A stretch of 13,224 bases of DNA from an uncultured Clostridia bacterium (GTDB lineage Bacteria > Bacillota > Clostridia > Oscillospirales > Oscillospiraceae): positions 1 to 13,224 of the forward strand of contig CAMNHH010000052.1 in assembly GCA_946539175.1 (NCBI GenBank), given 5' to 3'. Below the pieces are notes generated by a model, which had not been told where the DNA came from, ran no database searches, and saw nothing but the letters and a program-made list of their open reading frames with translations. The translations under genes were made by a program, and so were the position numbers. This document shows, in pieces, positions 1 to 6,188 of the stretch. Positions within the stretch are counted from its first letter, which is position 1. Each line of letters opens with the position of its first letter.

Positions 1-36
1 AACTTCTCTCTTAGGAACATTACCTCTTCTGGGCAC
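1..36 (-). CDS. rpsG: 30S ribosomal protein S7, N-terminal 12 codons only (runs off the window)
   Basis: Reading the minus strand from a GTG at 36..34 gives MPRRGNVPKREV, the characteristic N-terminus of bacterial S7 (Firmicute versions begin MPRKGPVAKRDV or similar). An AGGAGGG ribosome binding site lies at 50..44, 7 nt before the GTG. S7 is a primary 16S rRNA binding protein that nucleates assembly of the 30S head. It follows rpsL on the same strand, as in the conserved str operon (rpsL-rpsG-fusA-tuf). The rest of the gene is outside the window, so nothing can be said about its body. Confidence 0.93.
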   Translation of the reverse strand, partial: MPRRGNVPKREV

Positions 37-190
37 TTCGCTTCCCTCCTTCATATAATAATGATTTCATAGGTACTTCAAAGGAATCTGCGTCCTTTGT
101 CGGTGCTTGCCAGAGGTTATCTATATAAACTCATGGCAAGGTTCTGCCTTGCGCACAAGGCAAAGGTGTCAAATTTGTGTCGGAGAAGGA
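37..190 (-). promoter_or_regulatory. Structured rpsL-rpsG intercistronic spacer
   Basis: The 154-nt spacer holds no credible ORF but several competing stems. TGCCTTG (145-151) pairs with CAAGGCA (156-162) around a 4-nt loop. GCAAGG (136-141) pairs with CCTTGC (147-152) and excludes the first stem. CTTGCCA (106-112) can pair with TGGCAAG (134-140). CAAAGG (79-84) pairs with CCTTTG (94-99), and a second CAAAGG at 161-166 competes for that arm. In E. coli the S12-S7 intercistronic region is the S7 autoregulatory binding site; a similar role here is inference. No terminator-like U tract follows any stem. Confidence 0.5.
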
Positions 191-616
191 TTACTTCTTC
201 TTGCCGGCCTTGGGCCGCTTGGCGCCGTACTTGGAACGGGCCTGCATTCTGCCCTGAACGCCCTGGGTATCCAGAGTGCCGCGGATGATGTGGTAACGAA
301 CGCCGGGGAGGTCCTTGACACGACCGCCGCGGATCAGAACCACGGAGTGCTCCTGCAGATTGTGGCCTTCGCCGGGGATGTAGGAAGAAACCTCATACCC
401 GTTGGTCAGGCGAACACGGGCGATCTTACGCAGAGCGGAGTTCGGCTTCTTGGGGGTGGTGGTACGAACGGCGGTGCAGACGCCTCTCTTCTGGGGGGAG
501 GACAGATCGGTGGTCCGGTTCTTGAGGGTGTTCATGCCCTTCTGCAGAGCGGGAGCGGTGGACTTGTAGGTGACCTGCTCGCGGCCCTTTCTTACCAGCT
601 GGTTAAAAGTAGGCAT
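191..616 (-). CDS. rpsL: 30S ribosomal protein S12
   Basis: A 141-residue S12 that contributes to the decoding centre of the small subunit. Family blocks are intact: TTTPKKPNSALRK (52-64), GEGHNLQEHSV (82-92), RGGRVKDLPGVRYH (96-109) and the basic C-terminal ARSKYGAKRPK. The roughly 13-residue insert near positions 26-40, relative to E. coli, is usual for Gram-positive S12. Lys56 and Lys101 correspond to E. coli K43 and K88, the streptomycin resistance sites, and are wild type; Asp102 is the RimO methylthiolation position. The ATG at 616 follows AAGGAG (628..623) with a 6-nt spacer. It lies 85 nt after the L7Ae-family gene. That gap contains a small TCCGGT/ACCGGA stem (676-691) but no obvious promoter, so the two are probably cotranscribed. 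Confidence 0.98.
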   Translation of the reverse strand: MPTFNQLVRKGREQVTYKSTAPALQKGMNTLKNRTTDLSSPQKRGVCTAVRTTTPKKPNSALRKIARVRLTNGYEVSSYIPGEGHNLQEHSVVLIRGGRVKDLPGVRYHIIRGTLDTQGVQGRMQARSKYGAKRPKAGKKK

Positions 617-701
617 AGTTGTCTCCTTTCTTCAGAATTCCGGTCTTGCCGGTTTTTTATTATGTCCGGCGGAGCTCCGGTTTATACCGGAACCCGCGGG
701 A

Positions 702-947
702 TCACGATTTCAGAAGGCCCGCGGCCGAGGCACCCACGGCGATGCCGCAGGCCTGGCCCAGCTCCTTCATGCTGCGTACCCGGGTGATGGGAACGTCCCG
801 GGCCCCGGCCAGGTCCTCGATGGGCCCGGTGATGGCGGGGTCGGCGTCCTCAGCCAGGAAGACCCGGCGGATCTCGTCTCTGCCAACGGCCTTGCGGAGC
901 TGCTTGACGCCCACGACTCTGGGGGAATTCTTCAGCTCGCTCAGCAA
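702..947 (-). CDS. rplGB: L7Ae/YbxF-family ribosomal (K-turn binding) protein
   Basis: With a TTG start at 947 the product is 81 residues, close to the 82 of B. subtilis YbxF (RplGB). Family features are GVKQLRKAV (13-21), FLAEDADP (30-37), and the C-terminal signature SMKELGQACGIAVGASAAG (59-77). Such proteins bind kink-turn RNA and copurify with ribosomes. The TTG start is chosen because GGAGGT lies 6 nt before it. An in-frame ATG at 965 would lack a ribosome binding site and add only MFGGAK. In Firmicutes this gene normally sits between rpoC and rpsL; here it is the first gene after a strong promoter, with no rpoC upstream. It probably leads a transcript running into rpsL and rpsG. Confidence 0.9.
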   Translation of the reverse strand: MLSELKNSPRVVGVKQLRKAVGRDEIRRVFLAEDADPAITGPIEDLAGARDVPITRVRSMKELGQACGIAVGASAAGLLKS

Positions 948-953
948 CTTGGC

Positions 954-959
954 ACCTCC
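954..959 (-). promoter_or_regulatory. Ribosome binding site that fixes a TTG start
   Basis: The minus strand reads GGAGGT at 959..954, then the 6 nt GCCAAG, then TTG at 947..945. The distance is ideal for that TTG. The upstream in-frame ATG at 965..963 lies 5' of this motif and has no purine-rich motif of its own. Confidence 0.8.
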
Positions 960-1010
960 GAACATCCGGTTTTGGGCGCAAATGGGCGCAATTTGCCCAC
1001 GCAGGGCAAC

Positions 1011-1039
1011 ATTATAGCACAATCCGGCCGATTCGTCAA
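1011..1039 (-). promoter_or_regulatory. Sigma-A promoter for the L7Ae-rpsL-rpsG operon
   Basis: On the minus strand, TTGACG (1039..1034), a 17-nt spacer and TATAAT (1016..1011), preceded by TGC, which gives an extended -10. A-rich tracts just upstream of the -35 (about 1044-1068) resemble an UP element, as expected for a ribosomal promoter. The predicted start near 1004 leaves a leader of about 57 nt. The leader contains two copies of TGGGCGCAA on the plus strand (973-981 and 983-991). Confidence 0.88.
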
Positions 1040-1169
1040 GCTCTTTTTCAGGATTTTTCCTGGGAAAATCACGCTTTTTGCCGCGCAAAGCGGGCGCGCC
1101 CTGTGCGCCCCTGCGGCGCATTCGCATCCTTTCCCGCCCGCAGCGGCGGGCGTTCCTTTGGGGCGCAAG

Positions 1170-1201
1170 AGTCCCCGGATACCGGCCGGTATCCGGGGAC
1201 T
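1170..1201 (-). terminator. 32-bp perfect palindrome, likely terminator of the zinc-ribbon/dus operon
   Basis: AGTCCCCGGATACC (1170-1183), GGCC, then the exact reverse complement GGTATCCGGGGACT (1188-1201). It begins 12 nt after the TAA of the 569-residue zinc-ribbon gene. The minus-strand sequence after the stem is only weakly U-rich (CTCTTG); on the plus strand TTTCGTTGT follows. It separates that operon from the str promoter. Its role as a terminator is inferred from position and stem strength. Confidence 0.65.
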
Positions 1202-1212
1202 TTCGTTGTCGC

Positions 1213-2922
1213 TTATTCCAGCTCGTCCAGCTTGTCCTCGATGCGCCGGGCCAGGTCCTCCAGCTCCTGCTGGCTGAGCTTCAGCAGCTCGATGGGCGTG
1301 GGGCTGATGGGCTCGACGGCGGCGTTCAGCTTGCCGCTCACCAGGAGCCACAGCTCCATATCGATCTGGTAGCTGTCGCCGTATTCCTCATGCTCCTCCA
1401 CGGAGAAGCTGAAGCCCTGCTCGGCAGGCTTCAGACGGATCTCCGGCAGGTCCTCCACCGGCTCCCCGTCCTCCTCCATGGTGATCAGACCGTCGGCGTC
1501 CTGATAGACGATGGCGTAGGTCTCCAGGATCTCCCCGTCGTTCTTGGCGCTCAGCTCCGCCCGGAGGCTGCCGTCCTGTTTCCGCAGGGCCAGCTCCACG
1601 GTGTTCGTGCTGCTGCGGCCGTTGTCGCCGATGGTCACGTTGATCTCCAGCCGCTCCCAGAGATTGTTCTCCCCCAGCAGGCGGAGCTCCACCTGAACGG
1701 GCTCCTCGTCCTCCGGCGTGATCTCCAGCCAGATGCCGGTGAGGCAGCCGTCCACCACGTAGAACTGCTGCTGGCTCACGCTCTCGTTGATCTCGCCCAG
1801 GGCCGTTACGACGATCTTGGCGGCCAGGTCATTCAGATCGATGCGGGTCAGATCGTCCAGATCCTGGATGTCCAGCAGCTCGTCGGTGTCCAGGTCGGTC
1901 TTGTCGTACATCCGCTTCAGGGCGTCCCGGTCCCAGCTCAGGGTGTAGGTGGTGCCGTCGGCGCCGAAGTGGGAATCGCCGTCGTATTCCAGGGTGTCAA
2001 AGGAGTCCCGCAGCAGGATCCAGTCCTCGCCGTAGGCCTTTTCCAGGGCCTGCTCCAGGTCGGCGTCGGGTTTGGCGCTCAGATCCAGATCCTCCGGCAG
2101 TTCTATCCCGGACAGCTTGCCCAGCTCGGAGGCGTTCCACTGCTTGGCCAGATCCTTCAGGGGGAGGGAGACCGCCTCGCCCTTGTCCAGCAGGGCGTCG
2201 GAGCCCATCTGGAGCTGCTCCTGGTCCGCGTAGAAGCGGAAGGGGATCGACAGGGTCTCGTCGTACATGTTGACGTCCATGCCCGCATTCACGGCGGCCT
2301 GCTTTGCCGCCCGGTCCAGATCCGCCTCCAGGCTGAAGGTGCTCCCCTGGCGGAAGCTCTGGCCGTTGTAGTTGTTGGTGACGTGGTTGCCGTAGCTCAG
2401 GTCTAAATGCTCGGTGTTGCTGTCGGCGAGCTTGTCCGCGTTCTCCAGAATGCTGTGGAGATTGGGCAGGTCGGCGGTGTAGTCCTCCAGGGCCTCCACG
2501 CTGCGCTGGGCCGCCGCCAGCAGCCGGTTGGTCGGCTTGTGCAGGCGGGTCAGAAGCCAGATCCCGCCGCCCACCAGGGCGGCCAGGGCCACGCAGCCCG
2601 CGCCAATCAGGAGGCCCTTCCTCCGGGGTCGCTTGGCGGCGGTCACGGGGCCGGAGGCCGCGGGCATTTCGGGGGCTGCCTGGGTCCCGGGGGCTGCCTG
2701 GGGCCCGGGGGCTGCCTGGGCTTCCGCCTGCCACAGGGGCCGGGGCACGAAGCCCTGGTCCGTCCGGTCCTCCGATGCCGGGGGCGTCGGCTCGGTCATC
2801 CGGGGCTCCGAGGCCTCTCCGGGGACCTCCGGGGCGGCGCCGGGCGCCGTCCTCCGGGCGCCGCAGTAGGGGCAAAACAGCGCTTTGTCATCCAGCTGTT
2901 TGCCGCAGTTGGTACAGAACAT
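1213..2922 (-). CDS. Zinc-ribbon, single-TM protein with large outer domain; function unknown
   Basis: A 569-residue protein. Residues 3-20 form a zinc ribbon (C3xxC6 and C17xxC20, in MFCTNCG...FCPYCG). A Pro/Ala-rich linker (about 26-98) follows, then a basic KRPRRKG stretch and one TM (about 104-126). The remaining 440 residues are acidic, without cysteines or further membrane spans, and presumably lie outside the cell. The linker contains three PQAAPG-like units from an 18-bp DNA repeat. The ATG is fixed by AGGAGG at 2936..2931 with an 8-nt spacer. The gene starts 21 nt after the dihydrouridine synthase stop on the same strand, so it is probably third in the operon. Zinc-ribbon plus TM proteins of this layout are common in gut Clostridia and are usually left as hypothetical; I recognise no catalytic motif. 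Confidence 0.88.
   Translation of the reverse strand: MFCTNCGKQLDDKALFCPYCGARRTAPGAAPEVPGEASEPRMTEPTPPASEDRTDQGFVPRPLWQAEAQAAPGPQAAPGTQAAPEMPAASGPVTAAKRPRRKGLLIGAGCVALAALVGGGIWLLTRLHKPTNRLLAAAQRSVEALEDYTADLPNLHSILENADKLADSNTEHLDLSYGNHVTNNYNGQSFRQGSTFSLEADLDRAAKQAAVNAGMDVNMYDETLSIPFRFYADQEQLQMGSDALLDKGEAVSLPLKDLAKQWNASELGKLSGIELPEDLDLSAKPDADLEQALEKAYGEDWILLRDSFDTLEYDGDSHFGADGTTYTLSWDRDALKRMYDKTDLDTDELLDIQDLDDLTRIDLNDLAAKIVVTALGEINESVSQQQFYVVDGCLTGIWLEITPEDEEPVQVELRLLGENNLWERLEINVTIGDNGRSSTNTVELALRKQDGSLRAELSAKNDGEILETYAIVYQDADGLITMEEDGEPVEDLPEIRLKPAEQGFSFSVEEHEEYGDSYQIDMELWLLVSGKLNAAVEPISPTPIELLKLSQQELEDLARRIEDKLDELE
2671..2724. repeat. Three tandem 18-bp units inside the zinc-ribbon protein linker
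   Basis: Units at 2671-2688, 2689-2706 and 2707-2724, all beginning GGGGGCTGCCTGGG and differing only in the last few bases. Each encodes six residues of the PQAAPG type in the flexible linker between zinc ribbon and TM. In-frame copy-number change would only alter linker length. Confidence 0.9.
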
Positions 2923-2943
2923 GCTTGTTTCCTCCTTTTCTGT

Positions 2944-3924
2944 TCAGATGTCGATTTGAACGTCTTGCTGATGCAAACGGGCCAGCTCCGGCTCGGGAAG
3001 CAGCTCGGAATTTCGCAGCAGCTCCAGGGCCAGGGGATGGAATTCCGCCCATTTTCCGCATTTCCGCAGCCGCTTCCAGGCCTTCTCCTCCGGCAGAAGC
3101 AGCGCCAGGTAGAGCCACAGCTCCTTGAACTTGGGCAGCACGGCCCCGTCCGGGTGCATGCTGCTCAGATAACGCTCCGCCAGGCCCTCGTGGAAGTCGA
3201 TCAGGGCCTGCCGCTGCCGGACGCCGCCCTTGCAGCGGGTGATCAGCGCCGGGTCCGCCAGCAGGCCCCTGCCCAGCATGGCGCCGGACAGTCCGGGGCA
3301 GGCCGTCTCCAGCCTTTGGACGGCGTCGGGGCTGAAAAGGTTCCCGTTGTAGCGCAGGGGAAATGGCAGCCGCGCCGCCGCCTCCAGGAAGGCCCCGAAG
3401 CGGACCCCGCCCCCGTAGAGCTCCCGGCGGGTCCTGGGGTGGACCGTCAGCTCCCGGATGGGATAGCGGGCGAAGACCGGCAGCAGGCGCTCCCACTCCC
3501 CCGGCTCCTCCACACCGATGCGGGTCTTGACGGAGACCGGCAGGGGGGCGGCGGCGAAGACCGCCTCCAGAAAGCGGTCCAGGGCCTCGGGATCCCGGAG
3601 CATGCCGGCGCCCTTGCCCTTGCTGACCACGGTGCCGGAGGGACAGCCCAGGTTCAGGTTGATCTCCCCGTAGCCCAGCTCCCCCAGGGCGGCGGCCGCC
3701 CAGAGGAAGTCCGCCGGGTCCTTAGCCAGCACCTGGGGCACCAGCCGGGTATAACCCAATGGGCCCGGGTCCAGCTCCCGCCGCTGACGGGGGGTGAATT
3801 GGTGGTTGGAGGCGGGGGTCAGAAAGGGCAGCCAGTAACGGTCCACCCCCGGAAAGCAGGCGGCGTGGGTCTCCCGGTAAGCCCGGCCGGTGATCCCCTC
3901 CATAGGGGCAAAATCCAGGGTCAT
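2944..3924 (-). CDS. dus: tRNA-dihydrouridine synthase (Dus family)
   Basis: A 326-residue FMN enzyme that reduces uridines in the tRNA D-loop, using NADPH. Motifs in order: APMEGITGRAYR at 6-17 (FMN-binding start of the TIM barrel), INLNLGCPS at 88-96 with catalytic Cys94, VSVKTRIG at 130-137 with Lys133, VHPRTR at 161-166, RYNGN at 191-195, and GRGLLADP at 218-225 for the FMN phosphate. A helical tRNA-binding tail follows. Length is typical. The ATG lies only a few bases after the TGA of the upstream zinc-ribbon/TPR gene, with a GGAG about 11 nt before it, so translational coupling is likely. The family is certain; the exact uridine position modified cannot be told from sequence. Confidence 0.95.
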   Translation of the reverse strand: MTLDFAPMEGITGRAYRETHAACFPGVDRYWLPFLTPASNHQFTPRQRRELDPGPLGYTRLVPQVLAKDPADFLWAAAALGELGYGEINLNLGCPSGTVVSKGKGAGMLRDPEALDRFLEAVFAAAPLPVSVKTRIGVEEPGEWERLLPVFARYPIRELTVHPRTRRELYGGGVRFGAFLEAAARLPFPLRYNGNLFSPDAVQRLETACPGLSGAMLGRGLLADPALITRCKGGVRQRQALIDFHEGLAERYLSSMHPDGAVLPKFKELWLYLALLLPEEKAWKRLRKCGKWAEFHPLALELLRNSELLPEPELARLHQQDVQIDI

Positions 3925-3928
3925 GGGC

Positions 3929-5971
3929 TCAGTCTCCGTTGCCGGTGGCCGGGGAGCTCTCCCCGGTGGGCGCGGTGTGCTCCTCCTGGTCGGGGGGCTG
4001 CGTGGGGTTCGGCTGGGTTTGCGGCTCCTCGGGCTCCGGGTCGGAGCCCGGGACGTATTGGAAGTCGGTGCTCAGAAGCGGCACGCCGCTCTCGCCCAGC
4101 TCCGCGTCATAGAAGCTCAGCTCCACCGCGCCGCTGACCGTGCAATCCGCCGGGAAGGGGATCTGGGTCCAGCCGATGCTGCCCTGACGGTTCCGGGCCG
4201 GATTCAGCAGACCCCGGCCCACCCGGCCGTCGGGCAGGGTGTAGCGCACCAGCACCAGCACCGGCTCGCCCTGGTCGGTGGCTGTCACCTGATAGGCGAT
4301 CCGGATCTTGGAAAGGTCCCCTGCGGCGTCGGGAAATACCTCCGCGTCCTGATACTGCAGCTCAATGTTGAAGCCCTGCCCGCTGAGCCGGGCCAGCAGC
4401 TCCGCGGCGCCGGGATACTCCCGCTCCGACAGCTCGTTCAGCCAGCTCGGAAGGAAGGCGCTGTACGAATACTCGTCGCTGTGCTCCAGCACGTAGGACA
4501 TCATGGTATCCAGCCGCAGGCTGTCCGCGTCCTTGTAGTCCGCCAGCGTCCGCAGCCGCTCCGCAGCCTCCGGCAGCCGCCCCAGGGCGATCTCCCGTTT
4601 GGCGATCTGGTACTCGCACTCCATGGCGCGGGCGTCGCTGTCCTCGTAGGAGCCCGCCTCGGCAAAGCGGGCCTCGGCCGCTTCGTAGCCGTGGATGGCC
4701 TCCAGGGGCTCCGTTTCCCCGGCTGCGGCCTCCATGGCCCGATTGCCCAGGCTGTAGCTGCAGTATTGGGCCAGCTGCTCCGTATTCTCGTAATCCGGGA
4801 AGCGCTCCCGGAGCTGATTCACGTAGTCCAGGGCCTTCTCCGGGTCTCCGTCGTTGTAGGCCACCACCCCCAGGGAATAGATGCAGTCCGCGATCCGGTC
4901 CTCATGGCCGCCGATGGCGGTGTAGAGCTCCAGGGCCTGCTGGTATTCCCCCGCCGCCATCAGCTGGGCGGCCTTCCGGGCCAGGGTCTCGTTGACCTGC
5001 TCCGGGCTGTCCCGGTAGTCCCCCAGATCCCGGAGAATGGCCACGGCGCCGTCATAGTCCCCGGCGGACCGGGCCTCCATGGCCTGCCGGTAGTGGAGGA
5101 AGGGCAGCAGCCACTTCACGGCGCAGAGCACCCCCAGCGCCAGGGCCAGCAGCACGCCGCAGACGATGGCGGCGTTCCGTCCCGCGTGGGAGACCGGGGC
5201 CTCCTCCGCCTCCGGCTCCGGGGCGGGCTGAACGATGATGGTGGGCTGGGGCGCCGGCGCCGTGTGGATGGGGGCCGGTACCACCGTCACGGCGGGGGCC
5301 GGCATGGGATAGGCCGGGGCCGCGGTCACGGGCTCCGCCGCCCTGGGGGCGGGGGGTGCGTCCAGCAGATTCCTGTCCATGTGCTGCTCCAGCCAGAGGC
5401 GGCCGGCGCCGCAGTGGGCGCAGCGCAGGGCCCGGCTGCCGTTGGGCAGACCGCAGCTGCAGACCCAGAGCCCCTGTTGGGCCCGGAAATAGCAGTCGTT
5501 CCGCACCCCGCCGGAGCGGGCCCGCTCCGCCAGGGCCTCGTAGTGGGGGTCCGTGGGGCGCACCGGCTCGGCCCGGAAGGCCAGATAGTCCGGGCGGGAG
5601 GGCTCGTCCCAGGCGCTGTCGTCGCTGAAGCGGACCCGCTGGGCGTAGGCCTCCGCGTAGACGGCCCCCTTCACCGGCAGCTCCACCAGCCGGTCGTCTC
5701 CGAAGACCCGGCCCGGCAGCACGGAAAATCGCTCCATGGGCACCAGCTCCAGCTGGGCCAGCCGCTGCCGGTCCGCGCCGTAGCAGACCACCCGCAGGAA
5801 GACCTGGCGCACGGTCCGCTCGGAGCAGTTCACCATCCGGGTCTGCAGCAGGCGCTTGCCGCTCTCCAGATCCAGAGAAAGCTGGCAGCGGCTCACCCAG
5901 ACCGGGCTCTCGGGCAGATACAGGTCCTGCCGCCCGGCGGACAGGATTTGAAACCGTTGGTACTTGGACAT
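3929..5971 (-). CDS. Zinc-ribbon, single-TM, TPR-like repeat protein; function unknown
   Basis: With the ATG at 5971 (GGAG at 5981..5978, 6-nt spacer) the product is 680 residues. Layout: a cytoplasmic beta-rich N-terminal domain (1-165), a zinc-ribbon-like C171xC173 and C184xxC187, a Pro/Ala-rich linker (about 205-260), one TM (266-291), TPR-like helical repeats (about 292-490, with motifs AGDYDGAV, AGEYQQALELY, DGDPEKALDY), a beta-rich domain (about 530-640) and a Pro/Glu/Thr tail. The frame stays open upstream to 6199, but that part overlaps the promoter, so it is excluded. The gene is first in a probable operon with dus and the 569-residue zinc-ribbon gene, whose layout it shares. A sensor or scaffold role in the envelope is conceivable but not shown. 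Confidence 0.87.
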   Translation of the reverse strand: MSKYQRFQILSAGRQDLYLPESPVWVSRCQLSLDLESGKRLLQTRMVNCSERTVRQVFLRVVCYGADRQRLAQLELVPMERFSVLPGRVFGDDRLVELPVKGAVYAEAYAQRVRFSDDSAWDEPSRPDYLAFRAEPVRPTDPHYEALAERARSGGVRNDCYFRAQQGLWVCSCGLPNGSRALRCAHCGAGRLWLEQHMDRNLLDAPPAPRAAEPVTAAPAYPMPAPAVTVVPAPIHTAPAPQPTIIVQPAPEPEAEEAPVSHAGRNAAIVCGVLLALALGVLCAVKWLLPFLHYRQAMEARSAGDYDGAVAILRDLGDYRDSPEQVNETLARKAAQLMAAGEYQQALELYTAIGGHEDRIADCIYSLGVVAYNDGDPEKALDYVNQLRERFPDYENTEQLAQYCSYSLGNRAMEAAAGETEPLEAIHGYEAAEARFAEAGSYEDSDARAMECEYQIAKREIALGRLPEAAERLRTLADYKDADSLRLDTMMSYVLEHSDEYSYSAFLPSWLNELSEREYPGAAELLARLSGQGFNIELQYQDAEVFPDAAGDLSKIRIAYQVTATDQGEPVLVLVRYTLPDGRVGRGLLNPARNRQGSIGWTQIPFPADCTVSGAVELSFYDAELGESGVPLLSTDFQYVPGSDPEPEEPQTQPNPTQPPDQEEHTAPTGESSPATGNGD

Positions 5972-6070
5972 GGCGTTCTCCAATGATACACGCGGCACGC
6001 AAAACGCGGGCCGCAAAATGATAGAAAACCAGCGTAAAACGCGGCAAATGCGCCGCGGCTGATATTTTGA
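5972..6070 (-). promoter_or_regulatory. Repeat-rich 5' leader of the zinc-ribbon/TPR operon
   Basis: About 100 nt between the predicted transcription start and the ATG. On the plus strand the element AAAACGCGGGCCGCAAAATG (6001-6020) recurs in shortened form as AAAACGCGGCAAATG (6036-6050), and an ATGATA precedes or follows these units (near 5982 and 6018). GCGT...ACGC and CGCCGCGG offer local stems. Function is unknown. Confidence 0.4.
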
Positions 6071-6076
6071 CATTTT

Positions 6077-6105
6077 ATTATACACCGCTTTTTTCAAAAT
6101 AGCAA
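6077..6105 (-). promoter_or_regulatory. Sigma-A promoter of the zinc-ribbon/dus operon
   Basis: On the minus strand, TTGCTA (6105..6100), a 17-nt spacer and a perfect TATAAT (6082..6077). It lies about 106 nt before the ATG at 5971 and diverges from the transporter promoter at 6160-6188. Confidence 0.75.
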
Positions 6106-6159
6106 CCGCCCGGACGAAAATATGGCGCCGCTCCGCAAAAAATCTCATTGGGATCTTTC

Positions 6160-6188
6160 TTGCGAAACGGCGGATGATGTGATATGAT
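6160..6188 (+). promoter_or_regulatory. Promoter of the EamA-type transporter
   Basis: TTGCGA (6160-6165), a 17-nt spacer and TATGAT (6183-6188) preceded by TGA, giving an extended -10. The predicted start near 6195 leaves a leader of about 200 nt before the coding start. Confidence 0.65.

Noticed and set aside
2671..2724. CRISPR array
   Set aside because: The 18-bp units are contiguous without spacers and encode an in-frame peptide linker.
1078..4137. Long plus-strand open frames (1078-2406 and 2407-4137)
   Set aside because: They lie antisense to the zinc-ribbon and dus genes, whose motifs and ribosome binding sites are clear. The products are Gly/Gln/Leu/Val-rich without domains, as GC-rich shadows are.
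3890..5986. 698-codon plus-strand open frame
   Set aside because: Mirror of the zinc-ribbon/TPR gene in a GC-rich region. Composition is repetitive (HQ, GL, RR runs) with no ribosome binding site.
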